Assembly: GCF_019599295.1 (NCBI RefSeq)
Contig: NZ_JAIEWN010000031.1
Location: 1 to 64,000 of the forward strand
Length of the DNA stretch: 64,000 nucleotides
Direction of reading: 5' to 3'
From: Oscillochloris sp. ZM17-4
GTDB lineage: Bacteria > Chloroflexota > Chloroflexia > Chloroflexales > Chloroflexaceae
The notes beneath the pieces are model-generated. The model was not told the DNA's origin and did no database searches. It saw only the letters and a program-made list of their open reading frames with translations. Of the stretch, positions 14,692 to 22,480 are shown in pieces. The first letter of the stretch is position 1. Every line of letters begins with the position of its first letter. A program made the translations under genes and the position numbers.

Positions 14692-16431
14692 TCATACCCC
14701 ACACACGCTCAACCCCACCGCGACATCGCCCAGATCCTCGCCGCCGGCGTCGGTCAGGTGGATGGCGCAGGCCATGCACGGGTCGAAGGAGTGGATGGTG
14801 CGCAGGATCTCCAGCGGCCACTCGGGCTTCGCCATCGGCGTGCCGATCAGCGAGGACTCGTAGGCCCCCAGCTGGCCCTGCGGGTCGCGCGGGGTGGCGT
14901 TCCAGGTGGTCGGCACGACCATCTGGTAGTTGGCGGTCTTGCCGTTCTCGATCACGATCCAGTGGCCCAGCGCGCCGCGCGGCGCTTCCATGAAGCCGAA
15001 GCCCTTGGCGCTCGCCGGCCAGCTGATCGGCTCCCACTTCTCGCTGTTGAATGTCTTGGTGTCGCCGGCCTTGATCCGCGTCACCAGGTCGTCGTAGGTC
15101 GTGCGCAGGGCGTCGCTGAAGACCTTGGTCTCGATCGCGCGGGCGGCGGTGCGGCCCAGGGTCGAGATCAGCGCCGAGGCCGGCGCGTCCAGCGTCTTTA
15201 GGGTCAGGTCAACGAGCTCCTTGGTCTGGGCGTGGCCGGTGGCGTACATCGCCAGGACACGGGCCAGCGGGCCGACCTCCATAGGCGTGTTGTTCCAGCG
15301 CGGGGCCTTCAGCCACGAGTACTTGCCCTCGACGTTGAGCTGCTCGTAGGGCGCCTCGGGGCCGGTGAAGTTGAAGGTCGTCTCGCCCTGCCATGGGTGT
15401 AGGCCGATCTGGTCGCCGCCCTGGTACTGGTACCAGGAGTGGGCGATAAACTCCTGCATCATGCTGGCGTCGTTGGGGTCGGGCTCGATCAGGTTGTTCA
15501 GGTCGCCGCCGAGGATGGCCACCCGCGGCACCATGAGCGTTTTCAGGTCGCGGATATCTCCCGATGGGAACTCGCCCCAGGTTAGGAAGTTGCCCAGCCC
15601 GCCGCCGATCCCGGCGTAGTCCTTGTAGAAGGGCGCGATCGCCAGCACGTCAGGCAGGTAGACCTGGTCGACAAAGGCCTGGATCTCTTTGATCGAGTCG
15701 TCGATGATCGAGAGCCGCTCGGCGTTCAGCGCGGTGTCGCTGTCCAGGTCGATCGGCATGGGCACGCCGCCGACGACGAAGTTCGGGTGCGGGTTCTTGC
15801 CGCCGAAGATGATATGGATCTTCGTGGCGCGGGCCTGCCAGTCGAGCGCCTCAAGGTAGTGGGCCACCGCCATCAGGTTCACCTCGGGCGGCAGCTTGTA
15901 GGCCGGGTGGCCCCAGTAGGCGTTGGCGAAGATCGAGAGCTGGCCGCTGTCCACCACGGCCTGGATCTTCTTCTGCACATCGGCGAAGTAGCCCGGCGAG
16001 CTGTTCGGCCAGGGCGAGATCTTCTGCTGGAGCGCCGAGGTGGCCGCCGGGTCGGCCTTCAGGCAGCTCACCACGTCCACCCAGTCGAGGGCGTGCAGGT
16101 GGTAGAAGTGCATCACGTGGTCGTGGACGTACTGCTGGGCGATCATCAGGTTGCGGATGAGGTTGGCCGCCGGCGGGATGACGATGCCGAGGGCGTCCTC
16201 GACCGAGCGGATCGATGCGAAGGCGTGGACGGTGGTGCAGACGCCGCAGACGCGCTGGGCGAAGACCCAGGCCTCGCGCGGGTCGCGCCCGTTGATGATC
16301 GTCTCGAGCCCGCGCACCATTGTGCCCGACGAGTAGGCGTCGCGCACCATTCCGTCCTCGCCCAGCTCCACCTCGATCCGCAGGTGGCCCTCGATGCGGG
16401 TGATCGGGTCGATAACAATTCGTTTGGCCAT
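14692..16431 (-). CDS. hynL: [NiFe] hydrogenase large subunit (Isp-type, group 1e-like)
   Basis: 579 residues. N-terminal L1/L2 motif RVCGVCTTVHAF (about residue 60) and C-terminal DPCMACAIH (550-558) supply the four Ni-Fe cysteines. The 21 residues after His558 are the peptide removed by the maturation protease encoded next. The early sequence ITRIEGHLRIEVEL is the usual family start. With HynS, Isp1 and Isp2 in the order S-isp1-isp2-L the enzyme matches membrane-linked Isp-type uptake hydrogenases of phototrophic sulfur bacteria, which exchange electrons with the quinone pool. The active site lies on the outer face because HynS has a Tat signal. Confidence 0.95.
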   Translation of the reverse strand: MAKRIVIDPITRIEGHLRIEVELGEDGMVRDAYSSGTMVRGLETIINGRDPREAWVFAQRVCGVCTTVHAFASIRSVEDALGIVIPPAANLIRNLMIAQQYVHDHVMHFYHLHALDWVDVVSCLKADPAATSALQQKISPWPNSSPGYFADVQKKIQAVVDSGQLSIFANAYWGHPAYKLPPEVNLMAVAHYLEALDWQARATKIHIIFGGKNPHPNFVVGGVPMPIDLDSDTALNAERLSIIDDSIKEIQAFVDQVYLPDVLAIAPFYKDYAGIGGGLGNFLTWGEFPSGDIRDLKTLMVPRVAILGGDLNNLIEPDPNDASMMQEFIAHSWYQYQGGDQIGLHPWQGETTFNFTGPEAPYEQLNVEGKYSWLKAPRWNNTPMEVGPLARVLAMYATGHAQTKELVDLTLKTLDAPASALISTLGRTAARAIETKVFSDALRTTYDDLVTRIKAGDTKTFNSEKWEPISWPASAKGFGFMEAPRGALGHWIVIENGKTANYQMVVPTTWNATPRDPQGQLGAYESSLIGTPMAKPEWPLEILRTIHSFDPCMACAIHLTDAGGEDLGDVAVGLSVCGV

Positions 16432-16449
16432 AGTAGTCTCTTCTCGTTG

Positions 16450-16478
16450 GGGCGCAGCAGCGCCGCGCTGCTGCGCCC
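16450..16478. repeat. hairpin between isp2 and hynL
   Basis: GGGCGCAGCAGCG (16450-16462) pairs perfectly with 16466-16478; 3-nt loop. There is no T-tract, so it may moderate expression inside the operon or stabilise transcript ends rather than stop transcription. Confidence 0.75.
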
Positions 16479-16494
16479 TTACGCCATGATCTCG

Positions 16495-17775
16495 CTACTC
16501 CTCAACCAGCGCCTCGGCGACCAGATGCGACAGGCCGACGGCCTTGACCGGCGAGCCGAAGTGCTGCAGGCTCTCGGTGAACTGGAGCCGACAGTTGGCG
16601 CAGGTCATCGCCACCCTGGTCGCGCCGACCTCCTCCATCTGGCGGATCTTCAGCTCGAAGACCTTGTAGCGCAGCGGGTCGGCCTCTTTGATCGCGATCA
16701 CGCCGCCGCCGCCGCCGCAGCAGACGCTCTCTTCGCGGCAGCGGTCTAGCTCCTTGAAGGATGTGGGGGCCAGCAGCTTGAGGATGTTGCGCGGCTCCTC
16801 GATATGGCCGCCGCGGCGCTGGATCTTGCAGGCGTCGTGGAAGGTGATCGTGCCGCCTTCGTCGAAGGCGCCCGGTCGCAGCGTGATCCGCTTCGCCTTG
16901 ATCAGCTCGTCGATCACCGCCACAATATGTGTCACCTCGCAGGGCATCTCGACCATGTTGGGGGCCGTCCAGCGCAGCAGGTCGTAGGCGTGGCCGCACT
17001 CGGTGACGACCAGGCGCTTTACGCCCAGCTCCTTCGCCGAGTCGAGCAGACGAGCCATGAACAGCTTCACCCGGTCGGGGTTGCCCTCGAAGACGCCGAA
17101 GTTCACCACCTCGCGGCCGGGCGTGCTGATCGTCCACTTCTCGCCGGCGGCGTTGAGGATCTTGGCGATGGCGACGATGTTCTCGGGGAACTTCATCAGC
17201 TCGATGCTGGTGAAGGCCACCATCGTATCGGATCCCTTCACGTCGATCGGGATCTCGACCTCCCACTCGTCGGCGATCCACTCGATCCGGTCAACCCATG
17301 CGTCATCGGTCACACCCAGCGGGCTGCCGATCTCCTCCTGCTTGCGCACGGCCTCGACCAGGTCGGCGGGGATGATCTCGGCCTCGGCCATCGCCTCGCG
17401 CACATCGTGGATGAGCGGCCCGAGCTGGATGCCCATTGGGCAGACCATCGCGCACTTATTGCAGAGCGTGCATGCCTCGTAGACGATCGGGCTCCAGTGG
17501 CTGATATCCTCATCCGTCACTGGCTTATCGAGGCCGAGCATCAGCTTGGCCCGGCCAGTTAGGGTGAAGCGCTGCTCGTAGGCCCGGCGCAGCAGCTCAA
17601 CCTTCCAGACCGGGGCGAACTCGGGGTTGCCGGTGGCCTCGTAGAAGTGGCATGCCTCGGCGCAGATGCCGCAGCGAGTGCAGGCATCGAGCTGGCTGGC
17701 AACCCACGAGCCGGTGGTGTGGATAAAGCTATCTATGGCGGCGCGCGCCGGCGCCGGGGCAATTGTTGTAGTCAT
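16495..17775 (-). CDS. isp2: Isp2, HdrD-like iron-sulfur protein of the hydrogenase
   Basis: 426 residues. Two [4Fe-4S] ferredoxin motifs lie near the N-terminus (CTRCGICAEAC about 32-42 and CTLCNKCAMVCPMG about 101-114). Of the two CCG domains that bind the unusual clusters of heterodisulfide reductase, the first has kept only VTECGHAY, while the second is complete: HDACK, ESVCCGGGGG and TCANC. So one non-cubane-type cluster seems possible. Isp2 transfers electrons between HynS and Isp1. Its HdrD-like site could also act on a disulfide; the lipoyl protein encoded upstream is a natural candidate, which is my inference. Confidence 0.92.
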   Translation of the reverse strand: MTTTIAPAPARAAIDSFIHTTGSWVASQLDACTRCGICAEACHFYEATGNPEFAPVWKVELLRRAYEQRFTLTGRAKLMLGLDKPVTDEDISHWSPIVYEACTLCNKCAMVCPMGIQLGPLIHDVREAMAEAEIIPADLVEAVRKQEEIGSPLGVTDDAWVDRIEWIADEWEVEIPIDVKGSDTMVAFTSIELMKFPENIVAIAKILNAAGEKWTISTPGREVVNFGVFEGNPDRVKLFMARLLDSAKELGVKRLVVTECGHAYDLLRWTAPNMVEMPCEVTHIVAVIDELIKAKRITLRPGAFDEGGTITFHDACKIQRRGGHIEEPRNILKLLAPTSFKELDRCREESVCCGGGGGVIAIKEADPLRYKVFELKIRQMEEVGATRVAMTCANCRLQFTESLQHFGSPVKAVGLSHLVAEALVEE

Positions 17776-17798
17776 AGGGCACCCATCTTCTTCGATAA

Positions 17799-17900
17799 GG
17801 GGACAGGGAACAGCGGATAGGGCACAGGCCGGAATAAGGACACAAACCCTGTTTGAACGAGAGCTAACACCTATCCGCTGTCCCCTGTCCCCTGTCCCCT
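17799..17900. repeat. inverted 7-bp-word array (GGGACAG family)
   Basis: GGGGACAGGGAACAGCGGATAGG (17799-17821) is mirrored by CCTATCCGCTGTCCCCTGTCCCCTGTCCCCT (17870-17900). It fills the isp1-isp2 gap, close to both genes. Confidence 0.8.
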
Positions 17901-17904
17901 CGCA

Positions 17905-18606
17905 TCACGGCATCACCGCTCGCTTGCCGGCCTGCGCACCGTGGTAGGTGCGCGAGAAGAAGTAGAACATGAAGTGGCTGATCCGGCTGAACGGGATCCA
18001 GATCAGCATCAGGTTGATCGACATCATGTGCATGATGTAGAGGTTCTCGTAGGGCAGCGCGACGATGCCCAGCAGCCGGTGGTGGGTCAGCCCGTAGCCG
18101 GTGACCATCGGCAGGAAGACGATCAGCAGATTCAGCCACTCGGAGGGGCCGGAGATCAGGCGTAGCACCGGGTTGGCCAGCCGGTTCACGAAGAGCGCGA
18201 TCATGGCCACGATCGCCGCCGCCGAGAGAAAGTCGACGATCGGCAGCGCCAGGGTAGGCCAGCCGAAGCCGAGCAGGCTCTTCCAGACCAGCATATGCGC
18301 CGTGCCCAGGAAGATCACTACGAACAGCCCGAAGTGGAACATCCCGCCGGCCAGGTAGGTCGTCTGGTTGCCCCTGAAGGTCTTCTTCACCCAGGGGATG
18401 AAGGGGAAGATCAGCAGCCCCTTGGCGTAGGTGACCGCCACGCCGCGCAGCTTGCTGCCCTTGTTCGGGACGCGGTCGCGCTTCCAGCCGAGCAGCAGCA
18501 CGCTCACCAGGCGGTAGGCCATGCCGACGATAAAGATCATCAGCGCGGTGTAGAACAGCGGGCCGCGCGCGAAGACGAGCGTCGCATCGGTGGAACCCAT
18601 CGTCAA
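17905..18606 (-). CDS. isp1: Isp1, membrane cytochrome b subunit of the hydrogenase
   Basis: 233 residues with five hydrophobic helices, in the nitrate reductase gamma (NarI)-like family. Candidate haem b ligands are His residues in GGMFHFGLFVV, GLTHHRLLG and YIMHMMSINL. After MTMGSTDATLVFARGPLFY the first helix begins. It anchors the hydrogenase and passes electrons to or from quinone. It lies between HynS and Isp2 as in known Isp operons. ATG 18606 follows GAGGAG; an inner ATG at 18600 is also possible. Confidence 0.9.
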   Translation of the reverse strand: MTMGSTDATLVFARGPLFYTALMIFIVGMAYRLVSVLLLGWKRDRVPNKGSKLRGVAVTYAKGLLIFPFIPWVKKTFRGNQTTYLAGGMFHFGLFVVIFLGTAHMLVWKSLLGFGWPTLALPIVDFLSAAAIVAMIALFVNRLANPVLRLISGPSEWLNLLIVFLPMVTGYGLTHHRLLGIVALPYENLYIMHMMSINLMLIWIPFSRISHFMFYFFSRTYHGAQAGKRAVMP

Positions 18607-18675
18607 CTCCTCTTCTCATCCGACAACCATACGGCGCAGGCCGCATAACACCGGATCAAGAACGAATCAGTGTCC

Positions 18676-19797
18676 TCACCCACTCAGTGACTCAGTGGTT
18701 TCCTCATCGGTGTCGGCGTGCCGCTTCTGGAGGCGGTTCACACCAGCGTTTGCCACGCCGATGACCGCGCCCGCGGCCAGGGCGACCCCGGCGGCGGTGA
18801 GGGTGGGCCGGCCGATCGGAGCCGACTGGCCCTGGTAGAAGCCGCCGTTATCCCAGAAGTTTGGCTCGGAGCAGCCGAGGCATGGGTGGCCGGACTGGAT
18901 GGGGAAGGAGAGTCCGCCGCCCCACTTGATGCCCGCGCAGGCATTGTAGGTGGTCGGTCCCTTGCAGCCGAGCTTGTAGAGGCACCAGCCCTTGCGCGCG
19001 CCCTCATCGTCGAAGCTGTTGGCGAACTTGCCCGCCTCGTAGAAGGGCCGGCGCAGGCAGCGGTCGTGCACCGTCGTTCCGTAGAAGGTGATCGGTCGGT
19101 TGAGGTCGTCCAGCTCGGGCAGCTTGCCAAAGACGAGGAAGTTCACTAGGGTGCCGGTGAAGGCCTCGGGGATGGCCGGGCAGCCGGGGATGTGGGCAAC
19201 CGGCTTGTCAGTGATCAGCTGGTAGGCTGGGACGGCGCCGGTGGGGTTGGGCTGGGCCATGGGGATGCCGCCGAAGGCCGCGCAGTTGCCGGTGGCGATC
19301 ACCGCCGCCGCGCCAGCCGCCGCCTCCTGGAGCAGATCCACTGCGGTGCGCCCGCCGATCGTGCAGTAGTTGCCGTTGGCCCCGGTGGGCACGCTGCCCT
19401 CCACCACAAGCAGATACTGGCCGGCGTAGGTCTCCATCATCATGCGCTTGTTCTCATCGGCCTGCACGCCTGAGGCGGCCGAGAGCGTCTCGTGGTAGTC
19501 GATCGTGATCTTGTTTAGGACGAGGTCGGTCAGGGTGGGCGAGAGCGAGCGGGTCAGCGCCTCGGTGCAGCCAGTGCAGTCCTGGAAGTTGAGCCACATC
19601 ACGGGGACGCGCGGCTTACTGGCCAGCGCCTCGGCGACCAGGCGGGTGGGGCTTGTGGGGCGGGTGAGGCCGGCGGCCAGCAGCGGCGACGCCTCGCTTA
19701 TGCCCAACGTCACCGCCAGCGCGCCGCAGATCTTGAGGAACTGACGCCGCGAGACCCCTTCGCGCTGGAGGTATTGATAGATCGTCTCATCGGCCAT
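18676..19797 (-). CDS. hynS: [NiFe] hydrogenase small subunit
   Basis: 373 residues. The Tat signal SRRQFLKICGALAVTLG begins at residue 16, so the folded heterodimer is exported. The proximal cluster starts with CTGC (about 74-77), followed by later Cys sets in GNCAAFGG, IPGCPAIP, CLYKLGCKGP, YNACAGIKWGG and SGHPCLGCSEPNFWD. A C-terminal helix LTAAGVALAAGAVIGVAN and basic tail provide a membrane anchor. It relays electrons from the Ni-Fe site to Isp2/Isp1. It is the fourth gene of the operon and follows the lipoyl protein. Confidence 0.95.
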   Translation of the reverse strand: MADETIYQYLQREGVSRRQFLKICGALAVTLGISEASPLLAAGLTRPTSPTRLVAEALASKPRVPVMWLNFQDCTGCTEALTRSLSPTLTDLVLNKITIDYHETLSAASGVQADENKRMMMETYAGQYLLVVEGSVPTGANGNYCTIGGRTAVDLLQEAAAGAAAVIATGNCAAFGGIPMAQPNPTGAVPAYQLITDKPVAHIPGCPAIPEAFTGTLVNFLVFGKLPELDDLNRPITFYGTTVHDRCLRRPFYEAGKFANSFDDEGARKGWCLYKLGCKGPTTYNACAGIKWGGGLSFPIQSGHPCLGCSEPNFWDNGGFYQGQSAPIGRPTLTAAGVALAAGAVIGVANAGVNRLQKRHADTDEETTESLSG

Positions 19798-19893
19798 GGT
19801 GGCCTCCTGAAAAGCACAGGGATCCTGGCCGCCTCACGCTGGGGCAGCCCTTCCTTCCCTCGCTAACTGTCGGCAAGCGTCGCTTGCCGACGG

Positions 19894-20337
19894 CTAGCAA
19901 TTAATATTCTCGGCGTCGAGCTTGGCCTGGTAGGCGGCCACGCCGGCGGCACCAGTCACCAGATTATCCTTCTCGGCATCCCAGTTGCTCGGCTGGAGCT
20001 CGACGATCCAGCCCTCGCCGTAGGGGTCAGAGACTGGCAGGTTCGGGTCGGCGGCAAGCTTATCGTTTGCCCGCAGGAGCACGCCCGTCGCGGGGGCGGG
20101 CACCGGGCCGACGTACTTGCTGCTCTCGACCGTGGCGGCGCTTTTGCCGGCTTTAATCTCCTGGCCGATATTCTTGGCCTTGACGGTGACGGCGGTGAGC
20201 TTCCCGCCGGCCAGCTTGCCGGCCACCTGCGTCATCCCGACGCGGATCACGCCGCCGTCCATCGGCTTGGCCCAGACGTGCTTGTCAAGGTTGTAGTAGA
20301 GATCCTCAGGGATGTTGCAGCCGCGGATCGTAGGCAT
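19894..20337 (-). CDS. lipoyl (GcvH-like) carrier protein, LbpA-type candidate
   Basis: 147 residues with a GcvH-like fold: IRVGMTQVAGKL and AGKSAATVESSKYVGPVPAP, in which Lys74 (ESSK) is the expected lipoylated residue, then GEGWIVELQPSNW. The sequence ends in Cys147. No glycine-cleavage gene is nearby; instead it lies between dsrE and hynS. GcvH-like proteins that serve sulfur oxidation (lipoate-binding proteins of the sHdr pathway) have this kind of genetic setting, next to DsrE and Hdr-like genes. I infer that its lipoyl arm shuttles sulfur or a disulfide to the HdrD-like Isp2. A stand-alone GcvH remains possible. Confidence 0.85.
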   Translation of the reverse strand: MPTIRGCNIPEDLYYNLDKHVWAKPMDGGVIRVGMTQVAGKLAGGKLTAVTVKAKNIGQEIKAGKSAATVESSKYVGPVPAPATGVLLRANDKLAADPNLPVSDPYGEGWIVELQPSNWDAEKDNLVTGAAGVAAYQAKLDAENINC

Positions 20338-20355
20338 ATCACAGACTCCTCATCA

Positions 20356-20423
20356 TCACTGAGGCACTGAGCCACTGAGATTTTCCATATTTCAGTGCTT
20401 CAGCGCCTCAGTGCCTCAGTGCT
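20356..20423. repeat. inverted word array (CACTGAGG family)
   Basis: CACTGAGGCACTGAGCCACTGAGA (about 20357-20380) is mirrored by TCAGTGCTTCAGCGCCTCAGTGCCTCAGTG (20392-20421). The period is 7-8. The array lies between dsrE and the lipoyl-protein gene. Confidence 0.8.
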
Positions 20424-20798
20424 TTAGAACGAGATCAGCTTATCCGACTCGGACACCACCTCGAACCCGGCGGCGGCGCTGATCAGATTGCAGCCGGGGA
20501 TGAGGTCATCGGCGCTCATGCGGTGCATCTCCATCGAGGGGGCGCAGGCGCCAAGCTTCACACCGGCCTGAGTCGCTAGCTGGATAAATGAGGCGACCGA
20601 CTGACCATCGGGGCCCATGGGGAAGGTGTCCTCGGCCACGCCCTTCTTGAGCAGCAGCGTGCCCATGCCTGTGCAGTACACCGTCACGTCATAGTCCTGT
20701 CCGGCGGCCAGAGTGGCCATATAGAAGGGGGTCGCGCAGCGCTCGGGGGCGTTCGGGCCAGATGTCATCACAATTACGAAGCTGTTGCCGTCGCTCAT
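20424..20798 (-). CDS. DsrE-family sulfur-transfer-like protein
   Basis: 124 residues. DsrE/F fold signature: VIVMTSGPNAPERCATPF, then VTVYCTGMGTLLLKKG, then LGACAPSMEMHRM. Cys21, Cys42, Cys85 and Cys103 are available; Cys85 lies at the position of the usual sulfur-carrying Cys of the family. Proteins of this family bind persulfide sulfur or act in small-molecule thiol chemistry. It follows the PocR regulator by 12 bp and precedes the lipoyl protein in what seems a single operon with the hydrogenase. Substrate unknown. Confidence 0.87.
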   Translation of the reverse strand: MSDGNSFVIVMTSGPNAPERCATPFYMATLAAGQDYDVTVYCTGMGTLLLKKGVAEDTFPMGPDGQSVASFIQLATQAGVKLGACAPSMEMHRMSADDLIPGCNLISAAAGFEVVSESDKLISF

Positions 20799-20810
20799 GG
20801 GGTCACTCCT

Positions 20811-21557
20811 CTAATATTTTTCCAGTATGGTCATCTCAGCGATGCGCCGCAGCCTGCCGAGCAGGGTGGCGCGCTCGTGGGCGATAGTCTCGAAGGTGCC
20901 GGCCACTCGCGCCAGCCAGCTGGTGATCTGCGCGCGCGCGCGCGGGCTCAGGCTTGGAATGCTGGCGGCGGCCTCGGCGAGGGCTCCCGGGTCGAGGCCA
21001 TACGAATCGCTCAGCTGGCGCAGCTGAGCGGCTGTATGCGTAGATTCGGGCTGGCCGGCGTGGAACTGGCCGGCGATCAGCAGGGCTACCGTCACGCCCT
21101 CAACCCGGATAGGGGCGTGGGCATAGCTTAGCCCAGCGTGACATGTGGAGATCGTGCCGGGCGCTGCCTGCGCTAGAGGGCAGCAAGACTCCTGACACGC
21201 CAGCTTGCCCTGGGGGCTTGTCTGGATGAGGGCGCAGAATGCGCAGCTGCCGCTGGGGGTCGTGAGCGGTGTGCCATCCGGGGCGATCGTGATCGCGCCG
21301 AGCCCCGCCACCTCGGCGAAGACATCCTGGATGGGCTGGATACAGTGCAGGGGCAGCACATCGGCGGGGCGCAGAGGCAGCTGTGGCTCGGGCGAGCTGG
21401 ATCCGCTGAGGATGGTACTGACGCTCGCGCGGGAGAAGCGCCACTGCTGGCCCACCTTCACCCCGGTTATCCGGCCGTCCTTGAGCATCCGGTAGACCGT
21501 CGTGCGGTCGACCTTCAGGATGTCCTGGACCTCGCGTGCAGTCAATAGGTCATTCAT
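20811..21557 (-). CDS. HTH-PocR domain transcriptional regulator
   Basis: 248 residues from ATG 21557 (ATG 21563 equally possible; no clear ribosome-binding site). Residues 1-50 are an excisionase/MerR-like DNA-binding domain (LTAREVQDILKVDRTTVYRM and GVKVGQQWRFSRASV). Residues about 70-215 are a PocR ligand domain with the Cys pattern CAFCALI...LACQESCCPLAQ and STCHAGLSYAHAPI, ending in long helices. PocR domains sense a small molecule or a redox/metal state, possibly through these Cys residues. It heads the operon continuing into dsrE, the lipoyl protein and the hydrogenase, so it is likely their regulator. Confidence 0.87.
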   Translation of the reverse strand: MNDLLTAREVQDILKVDRTTVYRMLKDGRITGVKVGQQWRFSRASVSTILSGSSSPEPQLPLRPADVLPLHCIQPIQDVFAEVAGLGAITIAPDGTPLTTPSGSCAFCALIQTSPQGKLACQESCCPLAQAAPGTISTCHAGLSYAHAPIRVEGVTVALLIAGQFHAGQPESTHTAAQLRQLSDSYGLDPGALAEAAASIPSLSPRARAQITSWLARVAGTFETIAHERATLLGRLRRIAEMTILEKY

Positions 21558-21689
21558 CAGCATTGATAGATGCAATAAGAAATCATAGGTTGCTATAGCG
21601 ATATCGTCGCATGGGCAGCCTGATAAAACAAGCGTAGAGCGCGCAACTAGAGAGTGAACGAGCCGCTACCAATGTATACCACGAGGCAC

Positions 21690-21728
21690 AAAAAAGCTTC
21701 CCCCGCCGCATTGCGGTCTGCATGCGGC
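21690..21728 (-). terminator. possible minus-strand terminator
   Basis: On the minus strand, GCCGCAT/ATGCGGC (7 bp, 10-nt loop) is followed by GGGGGAAGC and six T. It would stop transcripts leaving the partition region towards the PocR gene. The stem is short. Confidence 0.35.
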
Positions 21729-21755
21729 TCAGAGTTGCACCTCTCTATAACATTT

Positions 21756-21810
21756 CGCGTACGCACGTACGCACGTACGCACGTACGCACGTACGCGCGT
21801 ACGTGCGTAC
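21756..21810. repeat. GTACGCAC tandem array upstream of parA (iteron/centromere-like)
   Basis: About six head-to-tail copies of the 8-bp unit GTACGCAC (21759-21799), ending with inverted and diverged copies GCGCGTACGTGCGTAC (21795-21810). Each unit carries the palindrome CGTACG or ACGTAC. The array lies 38 bp before the parA -10 box, the usual place for a partition-complex binding site that doubles as operator. Confidence 0.85.
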
Positions 21811-21824
21811 TTAGGTTTTTGCCA

Positions 21825-21853
21825 TGGCAAGTTTTTGAAAATCTGAATATAAT
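21825..21853 (+). promoter_or_regulatory. parA promoter
   Basis: TATAAT (21848-21853) is a perfect -10 box; TGGCAA (21825-21830), 17 bp upstream, serves as -35 and lies within the palindrome TTGCCATGGCAA. The upstream GTACGCAC array suggests autoregulation by the partition proteins. Confidence 0.6.
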
Positions 21854-21886
21854 GATCCCCCGCAATACCGATAGGGGCACAACTCT

Positions 21887-22480
21887 ATGATCATCACCTG
21901 CGCATCGTTTAAGGGTGGCGTTGGGAAGACCACCAGCGCCATTCATGTTGCGACGTACCTCCAGTCGCTCGCCCCCACGATGCTGGTCGATGGCGACCCC
22001 AACCGGAGCGCGTCAAGCTGGGCGCGCCATGGGCTGCTCCCCTTCGCCGTGATCGATGAGCGGCAGGCCACCCGCCACGCACGGAGCTATGAGCACATCG
22101 TGATCGACACGAAGGCCAGGCCAGATGAGGAAGATCTCAAAGCGTTGGCAGATGGCTGTGACCTGCTAGTCATCCCGACCACACCCGACGCGCTGGCCCT
22201 GGATGCGCTGATGCTTACGGTGAAGGCGCTGCGCGTGCTCGGGGCCGACCGCTATCGCGTGCTGATCACGATGGTCCCGCCCAAGCCGAGCCGCGATGGT
22301 GAAGATGCACGGGCGCTGCTGGGAGAGGCGGGGCTACCGATCTTTGCGCAAAGCATCCGGCGCCTGGTCGCCTTCCAAAAGGCGGCACTCCAGGGCGTGC
22401 CCGTCTCCCAGGTGAGTGACCCTCGCGCGGCGGAGGCGTGGGGCGATTATGAGCGTGTAGGCCAGGAGGTTATGGGATGA
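21887..22480 (+). CDS. ParA/ParF-like partition ATPase
   Basis: 197 residues. Deviant Walker A FKGGVGKTTSAI (K9 and K14), Walker A' region LVDGDPNRSASSW, Walker B-like HIVIDTKARP. The short length without an N-terminal DNA-binding domain matches the ParF (type Ib) class of plasmid ATPases, whose partner is a small ribbon-helix-helix protein, exactly what follows. The stop TGA overlaps the partner ATG (ATGA at 22477-22480), so translation is coupled. Flanking repeat arrays support a complete par system. A chromosomal cargo-positioning role of McdA/MinD type is an alternative. Confidence 0.88.
   Translation: MIITCASFKGGVGKTTSAIHVATYLQSLAPTMLVDGDPNRSASSWARHGLLPFAVIDERQATRHARSYEHIVIDTKARPDEEDLKALADGCDLLVIPTTPDALALDALMLTVKALRVLGADRYRVLITMVPPKPSRDGEDARALLGEAGLPIFAQSIRRLVAFQKAALQGVPVSQVSDPRAAEAWGDYERVGQEVMG

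Noticed and set aside
19894-20337. Ordinary glycine-cleavage GcvH
   Set aside because: Not excluded, but no gcvT/gcvP nearby and the gene is embedded with dsrE and hydrogenase genes, so I favour a sulfur-linked lipoyl carrier.
21576-21755. Riboswitch or attenuator upstream of the PocR gene
   Set aside because: No conserved riboswitch core seen; only a weak terminator-like hairpin in the opposite direction to the parA gene.
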